A stretch of DNA of 64,000 nt from Lachnospiraceae bacterium NC2008 (GTDB lineage Bacteria; Bacillota; Clostridia; Lachnospirales; Lachnospiraceae): NCBI GenBank assembly GCA_000687675.1, contig JHWS01000008.1:1-64000 (forward strand), given 5' to 3'. Made by a program: the position numbers and the translations under genes. Below, one piece after another: positions 1-9,239 of this stretch. Each line of letters begins with the position of its first letter. Position 1 is the stretch's first letter. Below the pieces are notes generated by a model, which was not told the DNA's origin, did not search any database, and saw only the letters and a list, made by a program, of their open reading frames with translations.

Positions 1-460
1 TAATCTCTTTATCATCTGTTTCTAATGGAATTTCTACAGAACCCTCATCTACAACATCACCCTCAGCTACAGACTCATCTACAGACTCATCTAAAGCCAA
101 TTCTCCAGCATCAGTCGAAACTTCTCCAAGCATCTCTTCGATAGACTTATCCATCACATCAGAGATAGAGAATTCCTCTTCCTCAGCAGGAACCGCTTCC
201 ACTTCCGCCTCAGAAGTCTCTACAGCTGCTTCCTCCACTGCTGGTTCTGCAAATTCTACAGCTGCTTCCTCCACTGCTGGTTCTGCAAATTCTGCAACTT
301 CTTCCTGAGCTTCAGCCTGTTCCTCAACCACCGGCACTGCCGCAACCTCTGCCGGCTGCTCCACAACTGGTTCTGCCACTGGCTCTGGCTTAGGCTCTTC
401 TTTAGTTTTATTTAATGCATTCGCAAGTAAACTATCAAGATAATCTTCGGTTGTTCCCAT
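1..460 (-). CDS. Acidic Ala/Glu/Pro/Val-rich protein, N-terminal part (3' end outside window)
   Basis: The reading frame opens with ATG at 458-460 and runs off the window edge without a stop, giving at least 153 residues. It starts MGTTEDYLDSLLANALNK, a plausible short amphipathic helix. A low-complexity stretch rich in Glu, Ala, Pro and Val follows, including two exact copies of a 12-residue repeat. After that come more acidic residues with segments such as EFSISDVMDKSIEEMLGEV. No domain is recognisable and nothing suggests a signal peptide. It lies downstream of the CheV terminator. A signalling or scaffold protein is possible from the CheV neighbourhood, but that is only inference. Confidence 0.6.
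   Translation of the reverse strand, partial: MGTTEDYLDSLLANALNKTKEEPKPEPVAEPVVEQPAEVAAVPVVEEQAEAQEEVAEFAEPAVEEAAVEFAEPAVEEAAVETSEAEVEAVPAEEEEFSISDVMDKSIEEMLGEVSTDAGELALDESVDESVAEGDVVDEGSVEIPLETDDKEI
219..290 (-). repeat. 36-bp perfect tandem duplication inside the acidic protein gene
   Basis: Positions 219-254 and 255-290 are identical 36-bp units. Each encodes 12 residues of the Glu/Ala-rich region, so the duplication is in frame. Two exact copies suggest recent slippage. Confidence 0.9.
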
Positions 461-569
461 TCCTTTTATTCCTTAATTGAAATTAGATAATTCTTACAAA
501 AACTATCATATAATTTTACCATATATGACAACTAACTACAATTAACTTTTAAGGCTCTAAACGCAAAAA

Positions 570-593
570 GAAGCCGAGCAAAAGCTCGACTTC
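570..593 (-). terminator. Intrinsic terminator of cheV
   Basis: A 10-bp stem (570-579 with 584-593, one G-U pair) and a 4-nt loop lie just past the cheV stop. A run of five T residues follows on the minus strand (565-569). Confidence 0.85.
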
Positions 594-608
594 TTTGTCG
601 AAATTCAT

Positions 609-1514
609 TTATACTTCTGTTCTACCAAGACATCTGTCAATAGCTCCAACAAGCTCTCCAATTTCTGGTTTAGAAAGCTGTGCATTCGCACCGAGCTGCT
701 CACCTTTTCGTCTCATCTCATCGTTAACAAGTGATGAGAAGATAATAACTGGAATATCTTTAAGCTGAGAATTAGATTTAATAAGCTTTGTAAGTCGATG
801 ACCGTCCATAAGAGGCATCTCAATATCAGTTATAACTAAATGAACATTCTTATCGAGAGTACCCTGTTCTTGACACTGACATATGAAGTCCCATGCCTGC
901 TGTCCATTCTCTGTATGAGTCAGTTTTGTATAACCAGCCTTGTTAAGAGAATCAACGATAAGCTTGTTAAGAAGAACTGAATCTTCTGCAATAAGAATTG
1001 GAATATCGCATCTTTCTCTAACGCCGAGTTCTTCAATACTAGCTACCTGAAGCCCTGTTTCTGGACTAATATCTGAAACAATCTTCTCGAAGTCAAGAAT
1101 AATAATAAGTTTACCATTTATCTTAACAATACCTGTAGCAATACCATCTTCAACTGTAGATATTGTAGCATCCGGCTTAATTATCTCAGTCCACGAAACT
1201 CTATGAATGCCTACAACTGTCTCAACATGGAAAGCTATATCAAGTTTGTTAAAGTTTGTAATAATAAATAATCCCTTATTTTCAGCATCACCACGCTGGA
1301 GACAATTCTTAAGATCAATCGCTGTGATCATAGTCTCACGTGGCATGAATATACCTTCTACACTAGGATGTGAGTTTGGAACAGGAGTAACTGGCTGATA
1401 AGGAATAATCTCTCTTATCTTTGCTACGTTAATTCCATAAGAATTACCTGCTAAAGTGAACTCTAATATTTCAAGCTCATTGGTTCCGTTTTCTAATAAA
1501 ATCTTTGAATCCAT
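609..1514 (-). CDS. cheV: Chemotaxis coupling protein CheV (CheW domain + receiver)
   Basis: A 301-residue protein with a CheW-like domain (about 10-155) joined to a response-regulator receiver domain (about 171-290). The receiver keeps the acidic pair in LIAEDS, the phosphorylatable Asp230 in TDIEMP and the Lys in LSKP. CheV couples chemoreceptors to CheA and tunes adaptation through phosphorylation of its receiver. I chose the ATG at 1514 because AAGGTGAGG stands just upstream; a GTG four codons earlier lacks a site. It is monocistronic: a TATAAT-like -10 at 1560-1565 precedes it and a terminator follows. No other che or flagellar gene is in the window, so its partners lie elsewhere. Confidence 0.95.
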   Translation of the reverse strand: MDSKILLENGTNELEILEFTLAGNSYGINVAKIREIIPYQPVTPVPNSHPSVEGIFMPRETMITAIDLKNCLQRGDAENKGLFIITNFNKLDIAFHVETVVGIHRVSWTEIIKPDATISTVEDGIATGIVKINGKLIIILDFEKIVSDISPETGLQVASIEELGVRERCDIPILIAEDSVLLNKLIVDSLNKAGYTKLTHTENGQQAWDFICQCQEQGTLDKNVHLVITDIEMPLMDGHRLTKLIKSNSQLKDIPVIIFSSLVNDEMRRKGEQLGANAQLSKPEIGELVGAIDRCLGRTEV

Positions 1515-1622
1515 AACACACCTCACCTTTTATAGTTTTTAAACTAACGCCCATTAAAAATTATACAAAACTTCTAAAAAAAAGTCTATAACTTTCAGAA
1601 AAAATGTTATTTTATACAAATG

Positions 1623-2384
1623 CTATAAAATAGACATATCCATCTTCTGCCCTGCGTACTTAAATGTAATATCTAAGCTTGTAATATCCTCTGCATCAGA
1701 AGATGATATTTCAACCACCAATACCTGCTCTATACTTTGGCCAGCTGTAAGTGTCATCCTACAGTTGTATAAATCATCTAAAAGCATAGTAGTAAGTGGA
1801 ACCTTAGTCTTAACACCATTAATCTTAACAGCAGATTTAAGCCCGGTTCCTGGTATGTCCACAAAATAATCTTCTCCAGAATTATTTGTAACATTAAAGT
1901 GTAATATCAATAACTTGTTTCCAGTTGACGGATAAACAACTCCCTGAAAATCATTGCTTTCAGTATTGTTTGGATATGAATCACATATCTCATAGCTAGC
2001 ATAATCAATATCTATCTCAGGCATAGCAAGAAATTCGCTTATGTCTGTATATACTGGTTCTTGCTTTTCGTCCTCTGAAGGCTTATCAGAATCTGACTCA
2101 TTGCTACTAACAGCATTGGCACTAGCTGCCGCTTCTTTCTTAGCTTTAACCTCTGCCTGAAGTCTGGCCTCTTCCATAATTGCATTGTTCTTAAGCTCGG
2201 CTTCCTCTTCAGAAAGATAATGACCATTATAGCCTGAGTTATATTTTAGAAGTAGCTTAACTGCATATTCTTCAACATCAGCTAACTCTTCATCAGTCAT
2301 CTCAGGTATATAGTCCTTACCACAAGCAGATAGAGTCAGGGATAATATCATCATGATAAGTATTCCTGTTAATTTCTTTTTCAC
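1623..2384 (-). CDS. Lipoprotein with C-terminal Ig-like (DUF4352/DUF5067-like) domain
   Basis: The N-terminus is a lipoprotein signal: basic start, hydrophobic stretch, lipobox LSAC, so the mature protein is probably anchored outside the membrane. An acidic, Ser/Glu-rich linker follows (roughly residues 50-120). The last 110 residues are predicted beta-rich, with a pattern like the DUF4352/DUF5067 immunoglobulin-like folds of Firmicute lipoproteins (LLILHFNVTNNSGEDYFV). I prefer the GTG at 2384 because GGGGAG sits seven bases upstream. An ATG at 2399 would add five residues but has no ribosome site. It lies 55 bp downstream of the sensor kinase gene and may share its transcript. Function unknown. 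Confidence 0.75.
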   Translation of the reverse strand: MKKKLTGILIMMILSLTLSACGKDYIPEMTDEELADVEEYAVKLLLKYNSGYNGHYLSEEEAELKNNAIMEEARLQAEVKAKKEAAASANAVSSNESDSDKPSEDEKQEPVYTDISEFLAMPEIDIDYASYEICDSYPNNTESNDFQGVVYPSTGNKLLILHFNVTNNSGEDYFVDIPGTGLKSAVKINGVKTKVPLTTMLLDDLYNCRMTLTAGQSIEQVLVVEISSSDAEDITSLDITFKYAGQKMDMSIL

Positions 2385-2439
2385 TCTCCTACTCCCCATA
2401 TATACTGATTTTATCTATATATTTTATCATTGCAGGTGC

Positions 2440-3942
2440 TTATGGGCAACTTTTATTTAGGGCAATCTTAAACCAGAATTCTACACCATTCTCTTTATTT
2501 GTAACGCCGCAGCTACCACCGCTCATTTCTGATATAGCTTTAACAATTGAAAGCCCTATTCCGCTTCCACCGTAAGCTCTGGTTCTTGCCTTATCAACCT
2601 TATAGAATTTATCCCATATATATTCAAGGCTTTCCTCAGGTATAGGCTTACCGGTATTAAACACTGAGAAATAAGCAAAGCCTTCCTGACGCTTTGTAGT
2701 AACCTCAATTCTCATATCACCTTCTACATGATTAAGAGCATTGTTTATATAATTACGAATGACCTCTTCTATATGGTATTCATTGGCAACAATATTTAAC
2801 GCCTCGTCTTTATCTATATTAGTTATAACATCAACTTTCTTCTCATCAAATAATAGTTTATATGTCTCAAGACAGTTGTTAACCACCTGATTAAAATCAA
2901 ATTCGTCTAAATCAAAGTCCCCATCCCCAAGCTCTAACTGCATAAGTCTTGTAAGTTCCTTAACCATATAGTTCATCTTCTTGGTTTCATCTATAATTAC
3001 ATCAAGATAGTACTCTGTTGACTCAGGATCAGAGTTTATTCCATCCTTAAGCCCTTCTGCATAACCAGATATAAGAGCTATTGGAGTCTTTAGTTCATGG
3101 GATACATTAGATATAAACTCAGTTCTCATCTTTTCGATAAGAGTTTTCTGTTCCACATCCTTAAGTAACTTTTTATTAGCCTCTCTTAGCTCATTAATAG
3201 TTTTTTCAAGAGTTTCTGACATGTGGTTAAAGTTTTCACCAAGAACCCCTATTTCACTGTTACTATTCCCGTCATACTTTACATTAAAGTCCAGGTCAGC
3301 CATACGAATAGATATATTTGTCAGTTTTTCAATAGGCTTACAAATATGATTTGATACAAACAGAGAAGTTATGCAGGCAAATGCCATGGAACAAAATGAA
3401 ACGAAAAGTAAAAATGTTCCAGTTATCTTAACACTATATGTAATATCATCAACAGCGGTTCTGATAACAAAGAAATTGCCGTTGCTTAATTTCCCATAGA
3501 TAGTTAGATAAACAAGTTCCTCAGAAATATCTTTTTGAGTACATATAGTATAATTTTCTGTCTTCTTTAATTCTTTAATAACATCATCGTTTTCTATGGC
3601 GTATTGTACGTCATTTAGAATTCTGTTTAGTTTTTTTGTGTTATTAATAGACGATATAATTGTTTTTGTTTCTGTATCCGCAATTATAAAGCTAAGGTTA
3701 AAGGTTGAACATATACTTTGAAGTTTATCCTGATACTCAGAAGATTCTGGATTAGCAGCATACTTTTCCATAATTTCATAAGCATCAAGAAGTTTAGTCT
3801 CTTTACCCTTTATATATATGTCTTTCAAAAAAAAGGCATTCATTACAATAGCAATTAATAAGGTTAAAAGCACAAGTGCTATAGACCTGAAAAATAACTG
3901 CTTTTTTAATGAATGTCTGCAAATCTTTTTACATTTAATCAT
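2440..3942 (-). CDS. Membrane sensor histidine kinase (HAMP-HisKA-HATPase)
   Basis: A 500-residue kinase. Transmembrane helices at about 17-39 and 172-197 flank an extracytoplasmic sensor of about 130 residues. A HAMP domain (about 195-248), the HisKA dimerisation helix with phospho-acceptor His282 in SHELKTP, and an ATPase domain follow. The ATPase shows its N box (NYINNALNH) and G boxes (FNTGKPIP, GGSGIGLSIVK). All catalytic motifs look intact. The start ATG overlaps the stop of the upstream response regulator by one base (TAATG), a sign of translational coupling. The sensor region matches nothing I can name, so the signal is unknown. Confidence 0.93.
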   Translation of the reverse strand: MIKCKKICRHSLKKQLFFRSIALVLLTLLIAIVMNAFFLKDIYIKGKETKLLDAYEIMEKYAANPESSEYQDKLQSICSTFNLSFIIADTETKTIISSINNTKKLNRILNDVQYAIENDDVIKELKKTENYTICTQKDISEELVYLTIYGKLSNGNFFVIRTAVDDITYSVKITGTFLLFVSFCSMAFACITSLFVSNHICKPIEKLTNISIRMADLDFNVKYDGNSNSEIGVLGENFNHMSETLEKTINELREANKKLLKDVEQKTLIEKMRTEFISNVSHELKTPIALISGYAEGLKDGINSDPESTEYYLDVIIDETKKMNYMVKELTRLMQLELGDGDFDLDEFDFNQVVNNCLETYKLLFDEKKVDVITNIDKDEALNIVANEYHIEEVIRNYINNALNHVEGDMRIEVTTKRQEGFAYFSVFNTGKPIPEESLEYIWDKFYKVDKARTRAYGGSGIGLSIVKAISEMSGGSCGVTNKENGVEFWFKIALNKSCP

Positions 3943-4607
3943 TATTGCATTCCGAATTTATATCCGAGACCCCAGATAGTTTTGATTGTATCACCCTTGC
4001 TACCGAGCTTACTTCTAAGCTTCTTTACATGAGTATCGATAGTTCTGGCATCTCCAAAATAGTCATAATTCCAAACGTTGTTAAGAATCTTTTCTCTAGA
4101 AAGAGCTACGCCCTCATTTTCCATAAAATATGTTAGAAGTTCGAATTCCTTAAAACTTAGTTCGACTTGTGAACCATCTACAGTTACAATATGGGCAGAT
4201 TTATCTACTGATATACCATACTTTTCAATAACAGCTCCTTCAAAAGGATTAGTTCTTTTAAGAATAGCCTGAACTCTTGCAACTAATATCTTAGGGCTAA
4301 ATGGCTTAGATATATATTCATCAGCACCACTGTCAAAGCCCATAAGTTCATCTTCTTCACCTGTTTTGGCTGTAAGCATAATAACAGGAACCTTTGAAGT
4401 TTTTCTTATTTTCTTACATACCTGAATACCATCAAGCCCTGGCATCATAACATCAAGAATAATAAGATCAATATCATTATGACTTTCAAATATATCAAGA
4501 GCTTTCTCTCCATCTTCAGCTTCAACAACGTCGTAGCCGTCCTTCACAAGAAAGTCTCTTACAAGTTTTCTCATTCTGCTTTCATCATCAACAACTAGAA
4601 TCTTCAT
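3942..4607 (-). CDS. OmpR/PhoB-family response regulator
   Basis: A 221-residue regulator with a receiver domain (1-118; acidic pair DD at 7-8, phosphorylation site Asp52 in LDVMMPG, Lys in ISKPF) and a C-terminal winged helix (about 130-221). The winged helix shows typical PhoB-like motifs such as LSFKEFELL and RTIDTHVKKLRSKLG. The start ATG at 4607 has AAAGG seven bases upstream; an in-frame earlier start has none. It is co-transcribed with the kinase that follows and presumably binds the direct repeats at its own promoter. Confidence 0.95.
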   Translation of the reverse strand: MKILVVDDESRMRKLVRDFLVKDGYDVVEAEDGEKALDIFESHNDIDLIILDVMMPGLDGIQVCKKIRKTSKVPVIMLTAKTGEEDELMGFDSGADEYISKPFSPKILVARVQAILKRTNPFEGAVIEKYGISVDKSAHIVTVDGSQVELSFKEFELLTYFMENEGVALSREKILNNVWNYDYFGDARTIDTHVKKLRSKLGSKGDTIKTIWGLGYKFGMQ

Positions 4608-4643
4608 AAATATACCTTTTTCGATAATCACACTTATTTTTTA

Positions 4644-4693
4644 ATAATATTCTTAGTATGTATTGTAACAAGCACTTGTGAAATTCATGTGAA
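4644..4693 (-). promoter_or_regulatory. Promoter and PhoP-box-like direct repeats upstream of the two-component operon
   Basis: On the minus strand -35 TTGTTA (4666-4671) and -10 TATTAT (4644-4649) are separated by 16 bp. Directly upstream are two exact TTCACA hexamers (4688-4693 and 4677-4682) with a 5-bp gap, an 11-bp period. A weaker third hexamer coincides with the -35. TTCACA-N5-TTCACA matches the direct-repeat layout bound by PhoP/OmpR-type regulators in Bacillus, suggesting autoregulation. Confidence 0.6.
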
Positions 4694-4707
4694 ATAAGGA
4701 AGAAAAT

Positions 4708-5625
4708 TTAGTTATTCTCAGAAAGCTTTTTCTCCCGTTCTCTAAGTTCTTGTTCTTTCTCTTTAAGTTGCTGTTCCCAGCTTGCATATTCATTCTGAAT
4801 CTTTTCTCTATAGTTAAGAATAGTTGGACTATCACTTTTCTTAGCTATAGTAAGCATAACAATTACAATAATGATTAGAAGAAGAATGGCAATACGCTGG
4901 AACATTAAGAGTTCTCTAAGTTTTGTATTCTTACTTACTGTTCTCTTATACTTCTTCATAAGATCTTCAAGATTGCGCTGCTTAATACGCTGAATATCAG
5001 CGCTGAGTTCGTCCTCTTCTGATTCTTCTGAAGAATCATCATCGTTATCTGACTCTACCTCAGCATCTACTGATGCTTGCTCAGTATCTGTTGAAGTCAG
5101 AACATTCTCTGGTTGAGGTTCAGGTTCATTTTCAATAGCAAATGCTGGTTCTGCTGACTCTTCCTTTCCTACATCAGCTATGCTTTCAGCAACTGATTCG
5201 GATGTAACCTCAGCTTCCTTGGCAGCAAGTTGTTCTGCCTTAGCCGCAGCTTCCTGAGCCGCAAGTTCTTTCGCCTTAGCCGCAGCTTCCTGAGCCGCAA
5301 GTTCTTCTGCCTTAGCTGCAGCCTCTGCCTCTAGTTCTGAAACAAGAACTGGCATAATATAAGCCTGCTCATTTATTTCTGGAACAGGGCCCGTAAGTGC
5401 GACAGCATGGTCAGTTAAAAAGTCATGTATATGGTTAAGATAAGCGTATCCTTCGTATGTTTTGAATACGCTCTTATCTAATAATTTGCAATATAAAGAA
5501 TACACAAGCTTAGGGTTGCCATAATCCATCTTTCCCTCTAGCATCTGTATCTTGCTCTGCTCCTGCTGTGCAAGCGCAGTAGATGCAGCATCTCTATACT
5601 GATATTCCCCTTCAAACGTTTTCAA
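4708..5625 (-). CDS. Ala/Glu-rich single-pass membrane protein with coiled coils
   Basis: A 305-residue protein of unrecognised family. It has a globular-looking N-terminus (about 1-90) and an Ala/Glu/Lys-rich helical repeat region built from near-identical AAQEAAAKA blocks (about 95-145). An acidic linker, one transmembrane helix (about 245-265) and a C-terminal coiled coil rich in EKEQELREREKK follow. I place the start at the TTG at 5625 because a perfect AGGAGG lies seven bases upstream; an ATG at 5658 is inside the preceding hairpin. It follows nrdR and precedes the two-component pair. Its composition recalls the acidic protein at the left edge of the window. A scaffold or envelope role is only a guess. 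Confidence 0.7.
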   Translation of the reverse strand: MKTFEGEYQYRDAASTALAQQEQSKIQMLEGKMDYGNPKLVYSLYCKLLDKSVFKTYEGYAYLNHIHDFLTDHAVALTGPVPEINEQAYIMPVLVSELEAEAAAKAEELAAQEAAAKAKELAAQEAAAKAEQLAAKEAEVTSESVAESIADVGKEESAEPAFAIENEPEPQPENVLTSTDTEQASVDAEVESDNDDDSSEESEEDELSADIQRIKQRNLEDLMKKYKRTVSKNTKLRELLMFQRIAILLLIIIVIVMLTIAKKSDSPTILNYREKIQNEYASWEQQLKEKEQELREREKKLSENN

Positions 5626-5650
5626 ACCAGGACCTCCTGTAAAGCAAAAG

Positions 5651-5678
5651 GACCCCATCGCAAAAAAGCGGTGAGGTC
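5651..5678 (-). terminator. Hairpin between nrdR and the Ala-rich membrane protein gene
   Basis: An 11-bp imperfect stem (one mismatch, one G-U) with a TTTTTT loop is followed on the minus strand by CTTTTGCTTT. It is probably a leaky terminator. It also lies just upstream of the AGGAGG of the next gene, so it may modulate its expression. Confidence 0.6.
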
Positions 5679-5685
5679 ACATATA

Positions 5686-6135
5686 TTACTTAAGTACCTT
5701 CTTTAACTCATCCATGAATGTATTAACATCCTTGAACTCTCTATAAACTGAAGCAAATCTAACGTAAGCAACTGCTTCAAGATCTTTAAGTTTTTCCATA
5801 ACCATCTCGCCGATTTCGTTGCTTGATATTTCTTTCTCTTCTCTAGAGAAAATCATAGTTTCAACATCATCAACAAGTTTGCTGATCTGGTCAGCACTGA
5901 TAGGTCTCTTATGACACGCCCTAAGAACACCTGCCTCAATCTTGGCTCTATCGTATGTTTCTCTGTTATTATCTTTCTTAATAACAATAAGTGGTATAGT
6001 TTCAACCTTCTCGTATGTTGTGAATCTCTTATCACACTCATCACATACTCTACGGCGTCTTATAGAATTATTATCATCTGCAGGTCTTGAATCAATAACT
6101 CTAGTGTTTTCATGTCCGCAAAATGGGCACTTCAT
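5686..6135 (-). CDS. nrdR: Transcriptional repressor NrdR
   Basis: 149 residues, the usual NrdR length. The N-terminal zinc ribbon shows CPFCG and CDECDKRF; an ATP-cone domain follows (about 49-139). NrdR senses (d)ATP and represses ribonucleotide reductase genes, which are not in this window. GGAGGG lies upstream of the ATG and a consensus promoter at 6215-6243 drives it. Confidence 0.97.
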   Translation of the reverse strand: MKCPFCGHENTRVIDSRPADDNNSIRRRRVCDECDKRFTTYEKVETIPLIVIKKDNNRETYDRAKIEAGVLRACHKRPISADQISKLVDDVETMIFSREEKEISSNEIGEMVMEKLKDLEAVAYVRFASVYREFKDVNTFMDELKKVLK

Positions 6136-6214
6136 ATCCTATTCCCTCCATGGTTAACAGTAAAACTATATATATAGTAGTTTTCTGTACATAATAATAC
6201 AATTTACAGTAAAT

Positions 6215-6243
6215 ATTATAAAAAATATAAAAATTTATGTCAA
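6215..6243 (-). promoter_or_regulatory. Consensus SigA promoter of nrdR
   Basis: -35 TTGACA (6238-6243), 17-bp spacer, -10 TATAAT (6215-6220): a perfect consensus match. The leader of about 70 nt carries an AT-rich palindrome (near 6160-6185) able to form a small hairpin. Confidence 0.85.
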
Positions 6244-6267
6244 CTAAATTATGTAAACTTTTTAGAT

Positions 6268-6280
6268 CCCCCTGCGCATA
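6268..6280 (-). repeat. Stub of the dispersed structured element (family A)
   Basis: Right after the pnp terminator T-tract the minus strand reads TATGCGCAGGGG, identical to the first bases of the copy near 20.3 kb and nearly so to the one near 37.97 kb. The similarity then stops, so this is a truncated copy or just the shared junction. Confidence 0.5.
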
Positions 6281-6286
6281 AAAAAA

Positions 6287-6308
6287 GCAGGTGCATTAGC
6301 ACCTGCTT
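6287..6308 (-). terminator. Intrinsic terminator of pnp
   Basis: A perfect 9-bp stem (6287-6295 with 6300-6308), loop of 4, followed on the minus strand by seven T residues. Confidence 0.92.
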
Positions 6309-6325
6309 AATAATTACTTTTTTTA

Positions 6326-8425
<2,100 letters not shown>

Positions 8426-8467
8426 TTTAAATCTCCTATAATTATTACTAATCAAAGAGTGCGAAAA

Positions 8468-8506
8468 CACTGAAAGAGACTTAGAATTATTAAATATCTT
8501 TCAGTG
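8468..8506 (-). promoter_or_regulatory. Inverted repeat in the pnp mRNA leader
   Basis: Perfect 10-bp arms (8468-8477 and 8497-8506) separated by 19 bases lie in the roughly 100-nt leader between the promoter and the pnp start. Autoregulated pnp leader hairpins are known in Enterobacteria. A similar role here is inference. Confidence 0.6.
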
Positions 8507-8535
8507 GTCTCGTAATCTCTTTGACCGCAATTTAC

Positions 8536-8564
8536 ATAATATCATAGCCATTTTACAGTGTCAA
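8536..8564 (-). promoter_or_regulatory. SigA promoter of pnp
   Basis: -35 TTGACA (8559-8564), 17-bp spacer, -10 TATTAT (8536-8541). Confidence 0.85.
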
Positions 8565-8584
8565 ATTAGTAAGATTTAATCAAT

Positions 8585-8666
8585 CGACGAGAAAACTAAT
8601 GTTTTCTTGTCGCTGCGCAAGTTGCATTCGGCGTAAGCCGAATAATTACTTTGTGCAACTCTACAC
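8585..8666 (-). repeat. Dispersed structured element, family A, copy 1
   Basis: It lies between the rpsO terminator and the pnp promoter. Outer stem AGTTGCA (8620-8626) pairs with 8654-8660. The inner hairpin TTCGGC-loop-GCCGAA is at 8627-8642. An 11-nt unpaired stretch is at 8643-8653 (CAAAGTAATTA on the minus strand). A second hairpin (8585-8612, about 12 bp with a mismatch) follows a conserved GCGCAGCGA linker. The architecture matches the copies near 20.25 and 37.93 kb. Confidence 0.75.
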
Positions 8667-8669
8667 AAA

Positions 8670-8698
8670 AAAACCTCTAGGTGAAACCTAGAGGTTTT
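8670..8698 (-). terminator. Intrinsic terminator of rpsO
   Basis: A perfect 13-bp stem including flanking A/T pairs, with a 3-nt loop and T-rich flanks. The structure is symmetrical and may also stop plus-strand transcripts. Confidence 0.9.
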
Positions 8699-8708
8699 GA
8701 CAACTTTA

Positions 8709-8975
8709 TTATTTTCTAATACCAAGCTTTTCAATAAGTGAACGATATCTCTCGATATCTACTCTCTTTAAGTAATCAAGAAGACCACGTCTCTTACCGA
8801 TCATCTTGTACATACCTCTTCTTGAGTGGTGATCAAGTGGATGATCCTTAAGGTGAGCTGTAAGTTCCTCAATTCTTGCTGTAAGTACTGCTACCTGTAC
8901 TTCTGGAGAACCTGTATCTCCTTCTTTTGTAGCATACTGCTTAATGATTGCCTGTTTCTTTTCTGCTGAAATCAT
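8709..8975 (-). CDS. rpsO: 30S ribosomal protein S15
   Basis: 88 residues, the family's standard length, with the diagnostic [28 protein letters not shown] and [12 protein letters not shown] motifs. S15 binds the central domain of 16S rRNA early in 30S assembly. AGGAGG precedes the ATG and a strong promoter lies 94 bp upstream. Confidence 0.99.
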   Translation of the reverse strand: MISAEKKQAIIKQYATKEGDTGSPEVQVAVLTARIEELTAHLKDHPLDHHSRRGMYKMIGKRRGLLDYLKRVDIERYRSLIEKLGIRK

Positions 8976-9062
8976 TTTCTTTCCTCCTAATAATATTTAT
9001 GGCCAAAACCAAGTACCAGGTTGGAGTATCCTAGAACCTAGTTAAGGTTACGCGACTCGCGC
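8976..9062 (-). promoter_or_regulatory. Structured rpsO leader, candidate S15 autoregulatory site
   Basis: The roughly 87-nt leader can form several short hairpins: a GCGCGA/TCGCGT-type stem, AACCT-loop-AGGTT, and CCAA-loop-TTGG. S15 represses its own mRNA in several bacterial phyla through unrelated leader structures. I cannot assign this leader to a known class. Confidence 0.4.
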
Positions 9063-9068
9063 TTATCT

Positions 9069-9097
9069 AATATAACAAAACTATACTCATAAATCAA
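9069..9097 (-). promoter_or_regulatory. Promoter of rpsO (extended -10)
   Basis: -35 TTGATT (9092-9097), 17-bp spacer, -10 TATATT (9069-9074) preceded by TGT, an extended -10. Confidence 0.75.
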
Positions 9098-9140
9098 GTA
9101 CAATTTTTATCAAACTCAAAATAATTAATGATCTTTATGC

Positions 9141-9229
9141 GCCGGTAGAATGCTTTAGTACAAGGCACCTGAAGGAGGCGATGTACGGCATCGTCGACTG
9201 AAGGTAACGCCGTAATAAAGTATTCTGGC
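9141..9229. other. Unclassified 89-bp structured intergenic element (element C)
   Basis: This GC-richer block lies between the NlpC/P60 stop and the rpsO promoter and folds end to end. The terminal arms pair GCC-AGAAT-CTTTA with their complement except for a 3-nt bulge. Nested TAC/GTA, GGC/GCC and ACCT/AGGT pairs and a 5-bp apical stem CGATG/CATCG lie inside. There is no T-tract, so it is not a simple terminator, and it matches no riboswitch I recognise. Confidence 0.5.
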
Positions 9230-9239
9230 AAGCAGAAAG

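Noticed and set aside
6160-6185. AT-rich palindrome ACTATATATATAGT in the nrdR leader as an NrdR box
   Set aside because: The core is two bases longer than the NrdR consensus (CWATATATWG) and out of register with it. It is described only as a small hairpin.
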